This document shows, one piece after another, positions 9,101 to 15,000 of a stretch of DNA of 15,000 bases; position 1 is the first letter of the stretch; each line of letters begins with the position of its first letter. The position numbers and the translations under genes are program-made. This DNA comes from Penaeus vannamei (Eukaryota; Arthropoda; Malacostraca; Decapoda; Penaeidae): the NCBI RefSeq assembly GCF_042767895.1, contig NC_091578.1:5429821-5444820 (forward strand), written 5' to 3'. The notes beneath the pieces are model-generated. The model ran no database searches, was not told where the DNA came from, and saw only the letters and a program-made list of their open reading frames with translations.

Positions 9101-12100
9101 TACATCTGTTCGAATGCCTTCTCTGCAGTCGAGTTACATCTGTTCGAATGCCTTCTCTGCAGTCTGGTTACATCTGTTCGAATGCCTTCTCTGCAGTCTG
9201 GTTACATCTGTTCGAATGCCTTCTCTGCAGTCGAGTTACATCTGTTTGAATGCCTTCTCTGCAGTCTGGTTACATCTGTTCGAATGCCTTCTCTGCAGTC
9301 GGGTTACATCTGTTCGAATGCCTTCTCTGCAGTCTGGTTACATCTGTTCGAATAGCTTCTCTGCAGTCGGGTTACATCTGTTTGAATGCCTTCTCTGCAG
9401 TCTGGTTACATCTGTTCGAATGCCTTCTCTGCAGTCGGGTTACATCTGTTCGAATGCCTTCTCAGCAGTCTGGTTACATCTGTTCGAATGCCTTCTCAGC
9501 AGTCGGGTTACATCTGTTCGAATGCCTTCTCTGCAGTCGGGTTACATCTGTTCGAATGCCTTCTCTGCAGTCGGGTTACATCTGTTCGAATGCCTTCTCT
9601 GCAGTCGGGTTACATCTGTTCGAATGCCTTCTCTGCAGTCGGGTTACATCTGTTCGAATGCCTTCTCTGCAGTCGGGTTACATCTGTTCGAATGCCTTCT
9701 CTGCAGTCTGGTTACATCTGTTCGAATGCCTTCTCTGCAGTCGAGTTACATCTGTTCGAATGCCTTCTCTGCAGTCTGGTTACATCTGTTCGAATGCCTT
9801 CTCTGCAGTCTGGTTACATCTGTTCGAATGCCTTCTCTGCAGTCGAGTTACATCTGTTTGAATGCCTTCTCTGCAGTCTGGTTACATCTGTTCGAATGCC
9901 TTCTCTGCAGTCGAGTTACATCTGTTCGAATGCCTTCTCTGCAGTCGAGTTACATCTGTTCGAATGCCTTCTCTGCAGTCGAGTTACATCTGTTCGAATG
10001 CCTTCTCTGCAGTCTGGTTACATCTGTTCGAATGCCTTCTCTGCAGTCTGGTTACATCTGTTCGAATGCCTTCTCTGCAGTCGAGTTACATCTGTTCGAA
10101 TGCCTTCTCTGCAGTCTGGTTACATCTGTTCGAATGCCTTCTCTGCAGTCTGGTTACATCTGTTCGAATGCCTTCTCTGCAGTCGAGTTACATCTGTTCG
10201 AATGCCTTCTCTGCAGTCTGGTTACATCTGTTCGAATGCCTTCTCTGCAGTCTGGTTACATCTGTTCGAATGCCTTCTCTGCAGTCGAGTTACATCTGTT
10301 TGAATGCCTTCTCTGCAGTCTGGTTACATCTGTTCGAATGCCTTCTCTGCAGTCGAGTTACATCTGTTCGAATGCCTTCTCTGCAGTCTGGTTACATCTG
10401 TTCGAATGCCTTCTCTGCAGTCGAGTTACATCTGTTTGAATGCCTTCTCTGCAGTCTGGTTACATCTGTTCGAATGCCTTCTCTGCAGTCGAGTTACATC
10501 TGTTCGAATGCCTTCTCTGCAGTCTGGTTACATCTGTTCGAATGCCTTCTCTGCAGTCTGGTTACATCTGTTCGAATGCCTTTTCTGCAGTCTGGTTACA
10601 TCTGTTCGAATGCCTTCTATGCAGTCTGGTTACATCTGTTCGAATGCCTTCTCTGCAGTCGGGTTACATCTGTTCGAATGCCTTCTCTGCAGTCGAGTTA
10701 CATCTGTTCGAATGCCTTCTCTGCAGTCTGGTTACATCTGTTCGAATGCCTTCTCTGCAGTCTGGTTACATCTGTTCGAATGCCTTCTCTGCAGTCGAGT
10801 TACATCTGTTCGAATGCCTTCTCTGCAGTCTGGTTACATCTGTTCGAATGCCTTCTCTGCAGTCTGGTTACATCTGTTCGAATGCCTTCTCAGCAGTCGG
10901 GTTACATCTGTTCGAATGCCTTCTCTGCAGTCGGGTTACATCTGTTCGAATGCCTTCTCTGCAGTCGAGTTACATCTGTTTGAATGCCTTCTCTGCAGTC
11001 TGGTTACATCTGTTCGAATGCCTTCTCTGCAGTCGGGTTACATCTGTTCGAATGCCTTCTCTGCAGTCTGGTTACATCTGTTCGAATGCCTTCTCTGCAG
11101 TCGGGTTACATCTGTTTGAATGCCTTCTCTGCAGTCTGGTTACATCTGTTCGAATGCCTTCTCTGCAGTCGGGTTACATCTGTTCGAATGCCTTCTCAGC
11201 AGTCTGGTTACATCTGTTCGAATGCCTTCTCAGCAGTCGGGTTACATCTGTTCGAATGCCTTCTCTGCAGTCGGGTTACATCTGTTCGAATGCCTTCTCT
11301 GCAGTCGGGTTACATCTGTTCGAATGCCTTCTCTGCAGTCGGGTTACATCTGTTCGAATGCCTTCTCTGCAGTCGGGTTACATCTGTTCGAATGCCTTCT
11401 CTGCAGTCGGGTTACATCTGTTCGAATGCCTTCTCTGCAGTCTGGTTACATCTGTTCGAATGCCTTCTCTGCAGTCGAGTTACATCTGTTCGAATGCCTT
11501 CTCTGCAGTCTGGTTACATCTGTTCGAATGCCTTCTCTGCAGTCTGGTTACATCTGTTCGAATGCCTTCTCTGCAGTCGAGTTACATCTGTTTGAATGCC
11601 TTCTCTGCAGTCTGGTTACATCTGTTCGAATGCCTTCTCTGCAGTCGAGTTACATCTGTTCGAATGCCTTCTCTGCAGTCGAGTTACATCTGTTCGAATG
11701 CCTTCTCTGCAGTCGAGTTACATCTGTTCGAATGCCTTCTCTGCAGTCTGGTTACATCTGTTCGAATGCCTTCTCTGCAGTCTGGTTACATCTGTTCGAA
11801 TGCCTTCTCTGCAGTCGAGTTACATCTGTTCGAATGCCTTCTCTGCAGTCTGGTTACATCTGTTCGAATGCCTTCTCTGCAGTCTGGTTACATCTGTTCG
11901 AATGCCTTCTCTGCAGTCGAGTTACATCTGTTCGAATGCCTTCTCTGCAGTCTGGTTACATCTGTTCGAATGCCTTCTCTGCAGTCTGGTTACATCTGTT
12001 CGAATGCCTTCTCTGCAGTCGAGTTACATCTGTTTGAATGCCTTCTCTGCAGTCTGGTTACATCTGTTCGAATGCCTTCTCTGCAGTCGAGTTACATCTG

Positions 12101-12638
12101 TTCGAATGCCTTCTCTGCAGTCTGGTTACATCTGTTCGAATGCCTTCTCTGCAGTCGAGTTACATCTGTTTGAATGCCTTCTCTGCAGTCTGGTTACATC
12201 TGTTCGAATGCCTTCTCTGCAGTCGAGTTACATCTGTTCGAATGCCTTCTCTGCAGTCTGGTTACATCTGTTCGAATGCCTTCTCTGCAGTCGAGTTACA
12301 TCTGTTCGAATGCCTTTTCTGCAGTCTGGTTACATCTGTTCGAATGCCTTCTATGCAGTCTGGTTACATCTGTTCGAATGCCTTCTCTGCAGTCTGGTTA
12401 CATCTGTTCGAATGCCTTCTCTGCAGTCGAGTTACATCTGTTCGAATGCCTTCTCTGCAGTCTGGTTACATCTGTTCGAATGCCTTCTCTGCAGTCTGGT
12501 TACATCTGTTCGAATGCCTTCTCTGCAGTCGAGTTACATCTGTTCGAATGCCTTCTCTGCAGTCTGGTTACATCTGTTCGAATGCCTTCTCTGCAGTCTG
12601 GTTACATCTGTTCGAATGCCTTCTCTGCAGTCTGGTTA
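6179..12638 (+). repeat. Array zone B: TCGGG/TCGAG and TTTGAA monomers, no TCTAG
   Basis: No TCTAG monomer occurs in this 6.4-kb stretch. It instead holds nearly all TTTGAA variants (28 of 29, first at 6561) and most TCGGG monomers, the last of which is the one with ATG at 11392. A cassette recurs irregularly: TCTGG, then TCTGG or TCGGG, then a CAGCAG TCTGG monomer, then a run of TCGGG. The CAGCAG markers of successive cassettes are at 6641, 7083, 7525, 7763, 8511, 9463 and 11197, with spacings that are all multiples of 34. Confidence 0.85.
9205..12604 (+). repeat. Higher-order repeat: 51-monomer (1,734 bp) near-identical tandem duplication
   Basis: Copy 1 (9205-10870) matches copy 2 (10939-12604) at a fixed offset of 1,734 bp over 49 consecutive monomers. 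Markers at the same offset include paired CAGCAG monomers (9463 and 9497; 11197 and 11231), the TTTTCTGCAG then CTATGCAG pair (ATG 10576 and 10610; 12310 and 12344), and six TTTGAA positions. By hand I count three monomers that differ: the AATAGC monomer at 9352, ATG 10542 versus 12276, and 10644 versus 12378. That is about five substitutions in 1,666 bp. The match stops at the monomers with ATG 9182/10916 and 10882/12616. Confidence 0.92.
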
Positions 12639-15000
12639 CATCTGTTCGAATGTCTTTTCTGCAGTCTAGTTACATCTGTTCGAATGCCTTCTCTGCAGTC
12701 TAGTTACATCTGTTTGAATGCCTTCTCTGCAGTCTGGTTACATCTGTTCGAATGCCTTTTCTGCAGTCTGGTTACATCTGTTCGAATGCCTTCTCTGCAG
12801 TCTAGTTACATCTGTTCGAATGCCTTCTCTGCAGTCTGGTTACATCTGTTCGAATGCCTTCTCTGCAGTCTAGTTACATCTGTTCGAATGCCTTCTCTGC
12901 AGTCTAGTTACATCTGTTCGAATGCCTTCTCTGCAGTCTGGTTACATCTGTTCGAATGCCTTCTCTGCAGTCTGGTTACATCTGTTCGAATGCCTTCTCT
13001 GCAGTCTGGTTACATCTGTTCGAATGCCTTCTATGCAGTCTGGTTACATCTGTTCGAATGCCTTTTCTGCAGTCTGGTTACATCTGTTCGAATGCCTTCT
13101 CTGCAGTCTGGTTACATCTGTTCGAATGCCTTCTATGCAGTCGAGTTACATCTGTTCGAATGCCTTCTCTGCAGTCTGGTTACATCTGTTCGAATGCCTT
13201 CTATGCAGTCTGGTTACATCTGTTCGAATGCCTTTTCTGCAGTCTGGTTACATCTGTTCGAATGCCTTCTCTGCAGTCTGGTTACATCTGTTCGAATGCC
13301 TTTTCTGCAGTCTGGTTACATCTGTTCGAATGCCTTCTCTGCAGTCTGGTTACATCTGTTCGAATGCCTTCTATGCAGTCGAGTTACATCTGTTCGAATG
13401 CCTTCTCTGCAGTCTGGTTACATCTGTTCGAATGCCTTCTATGCAGTCTGGTTACATCTGTTCGAATGCCTTTTCTGCAGTCTGGTTACATCTGTTCGAA
13501 TGCCTTCTCTGCAGTCTGGTTACATCTGTTCGAATGCCTTCTATGCAGTCTGGTTACATCTGTTCGAATGCCTTCTATGCAGTCTGGTTACATCTGTTCG
13601 AATGCCTTCTATGCAGTCTGGTTACATCTGTTCGAATGCCTTCTATGCAGTCTGGTTACATCTGTTCGAATGCCTTCTCTGCAGTCTGGTTACATCTGTT
13701 CGAATGCCTTCTATGCAGTCTGGTTACATCTGTTCGAATGCCTTCTATGCAGTCTGGTTACATCTGTTCGAATGCCTTCTATGCAGTCTGGTTACATCTG
13801 TTCGAATGCCTTCTATGCAGTCTGGTTACATCTGTTCGAATGCCTTCTCTGCAGTCTAGTTACATCTGTTCGAATGCCTTCTCTGCAGTCTGGTTACATC
13901 TGTTCGAATGCCTTCTCTGCAGTCTGGTTACATCTGTTCGAATGCCTTCTCTGCAGTCTGGTTACATCTGTTCGAATGCCTTCTCAGCAGTCTAGTTACA
14001 TCTGTTCGAATGCCTTCTCTGCAGTCTGGTTACATCTGTTCGAATGCCTTCTCTGCAGTCTAGTTACATCTGTTCGAATGCCTTCTCTGCAGTCTGGTTA
14101 CATCTGTTCGAATGCCTTCTATGCAGTCTGGTTACATCTGTTCGAATGCCTTCTCTGCAGTCTGGTTACATCTGTTCGAATGCCTTCTATGCAGTCTGGT
14201 TACATCTGTTCGAATGCCTTCTCTGCAGTCTGGTTACATCTGTTCGAATGCCTTCTATGCAGTCTGGTTACATCTGTTCGAATGCCTTCTATGCAGTCTG
14301 GTTACATCTGTTCGAATGCCTTCTCTGCAGTCTAGTTACATCTGTTCGAATGCCTTCTCTGCAGTCTGGTTACATCTGTTCGAATGCCTTCTCTGCAGTC
14401 TGGTTACATCTGTTCGAATGCCTTTTCTGCAGTCTGGTTACATCTGTTCGAATGCCTTCTATGCAGTCTGGTTACATCTGTTCGAATGCCTTCTATGCAG
14501 TCTGGTTACATCTGTTCGAATGCCTTCTCTGCAGTCTGGTTACATCTGTTCGAATGCCTTCTATGCAGTCTGGTTACATCTGTTCGAATGCCTTCTCTGC
14601 AGTCTGGTTACATCTGTTCGAATGCCTTCTATGCAGTCTGGTTACATCTGTTCGAATGCCTTCTATGCAGTCTGGTTACATCTGTTCGAATGCCTTCTCT
14701 GCAGTCTAGTTACATCTGTTCAAATGCCTTCTCTGCAGTCTGGTTACATCTGTTCGAATGCCTTCTATGCAGTCGAGTTACATCTGTTCGAATGCCTTCT
14801 CTGCAGTCTGGTTACATCTGTTCGAATGCCTTCTCTGCAGTCTGGTTACATCTGTTCGAATGCCTTCTCAGCAGTCTGGTTACATCTGTTCGAATGCCTT
14901 CTCTGCAGTCTGGTTACATCTGTTCGAATGCCTTCTCAGCAGTCTGGTTACATCTGTTCGAATGCCTTCTATGCAGTCGAGTTACATCTGTTCGAATGCC
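12639..15000 (+). repeat. Array zone C: TCTGG with ATGCAG (position 21 C to A) monomers and short higher-order periods
   Basis: TCTAG returns (ATG 12650, 12684, 12786, 12854, 12888, 13840, 13976, 14044, 14316, 14690) and TCGGG is gone. The CTATGCAG variant, rare before 13000, becomes frequent. Short periods are visible. A 5-monomer block (one CTGCAG then four ATGCAG) occurs twice from ATG 13500. A 7-monomer period links ATG 13126 and 13364 (both ATGCAG with TCGAG). A seven-monomer marker string starting at 14112 recurs 11 monomers later at 14486. The array is still intact at the window edge. Confidence 0.85.

Larger units (their letters stand above)
3867..15000 (+). repeat. 34-bp tandem satellite array, 327 complete monomers, continuing past the right edge
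   Basis: The monomer is taken as starting at CATCTGTTCG and ending at GTTA. It contains the palindromes TTCGAA (monomer positions 7-12) and CTGCAG (21-26). The ATG at monomer positions 12-14 falls at 3878 in the first copy and at 14996 in the last, exactly 327 periods later, and every intermediate ATG I checked is in register, so no net indel accumulates over 11 kb. Recurrent variants are position 9 C/T (TTTGAA), 19 C/T, 21 C/A (ATGCAG), 22 T/A (CAGCAG), 29 T/G and 30 G/A. Positions 29-30 define four types: TCTGG, TCTAG, TCGAG and TCGGG. Rare changes include position 15 C/G (near 3983 and 4697), 14-15 (near 9354), 25 A/T (5782 monomer) and 10 G/A (14722). Long + frames are by-products. The reverse strand carries TAA in each monomer, so minus frames close about every 102 bp. 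There are no spacers, so it is not a CRISPR. No known satellite family is recognised. Confidence 0.98.

Noticed and set aside
3912..14709. Many overlapping + strand open frames of 67-577 codons with a 34-residue repeat
   Set aside because: They overlap in all three phases, share the same repeat peptide and follow from a stop-free 34-bp monomer. No phase is preferred and there is no gene context.
3867..15000. 34-residue period recalling TALE, TPR or PPR repeat proteins
   Set aside because: The 34 residues are just three times 34 bp. The peptide is Ser, Leu and Cys rich and lacks the conserved positions of those families.
3867..15000. CRISPR array
   Set aside because: The 34-bp units are directly contiguous with no spacers, and no cas-like gene is present.
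3867..15000. Telomeric or known centromeric satellite
   Set aside because: There is no TTAGG-type motif, and the unit is far shorter than typical centromeric monomers. Centromere function cannot be judged from sequence alone.

Overview
This looks like non-coding, repeat-dominated eukaryotic nuclear DNA. I see no convincing protein-coding gene, RNA gene or transposase. Long (AG)n, (AC)n, (CT)n and (GAAA)n tracts sit next to AT-rich filler of the ATTATTATCATAATT style, alongside several minisatellites. This resembles simple-repeat-rich arthropod genomes, particularly decapod crustaceans such as penaeid shrimp. That assignment is an inference from texture, with no marker gene behind it.

Layout. 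1-520: 24-bp minisatellite, C/T-rich on +. 521-700: AT-rich spacer. 701-952: GA-rich tract ending in seven copies of a 26-bp minisatellite. 953-1470: unique AT-rich DNA. 1471-1548: uninterrupted (AG)39. 1598-1950: (AC)-rich block containing a ~143-bp internal duplication. 1951-2089: short unique GC-rich island. 2090-3045: long polypyrimidine tract with a degenerate ~46-bp sub-repeat. 3046-3215: AT-rich spacer. 3216-3490: (GAAA)-like polypurine tract. 3491-3866: unique mixed-composition flank. 3867-15000: one 34-bp satellite array that runs off the right edge.

The array is the main feature: 327 complete head-to-tail monomers plus 16 bases of the next, in perfect 34-bp register from 3867 to 15000 with no net indel. 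Variation is by substitution, mostly at six monomer positions (9, 19, 21, 22, 29, 30). The variants are not random. They form zones and nested higher-order repeats: a 21-monomer (714 bp) tandem duplication at the left edge, a 51-monomer (1,734 bp) near-perfect tandem duplication at about 9205-12604, and 5-, 7- and 11-monomer periods near the right end. Long + strand open frames (up to 577 codons) exist only because common monomers lack stops in all three forward frames. Since 34 = 1 mod 3, each frame reads as a 34-residue repeat. These frames are not reported as genes.

No genes work together here. The interest lies in satellite evolution: unequal exchange, gene conversion, period conservation and a sharp array boundary.
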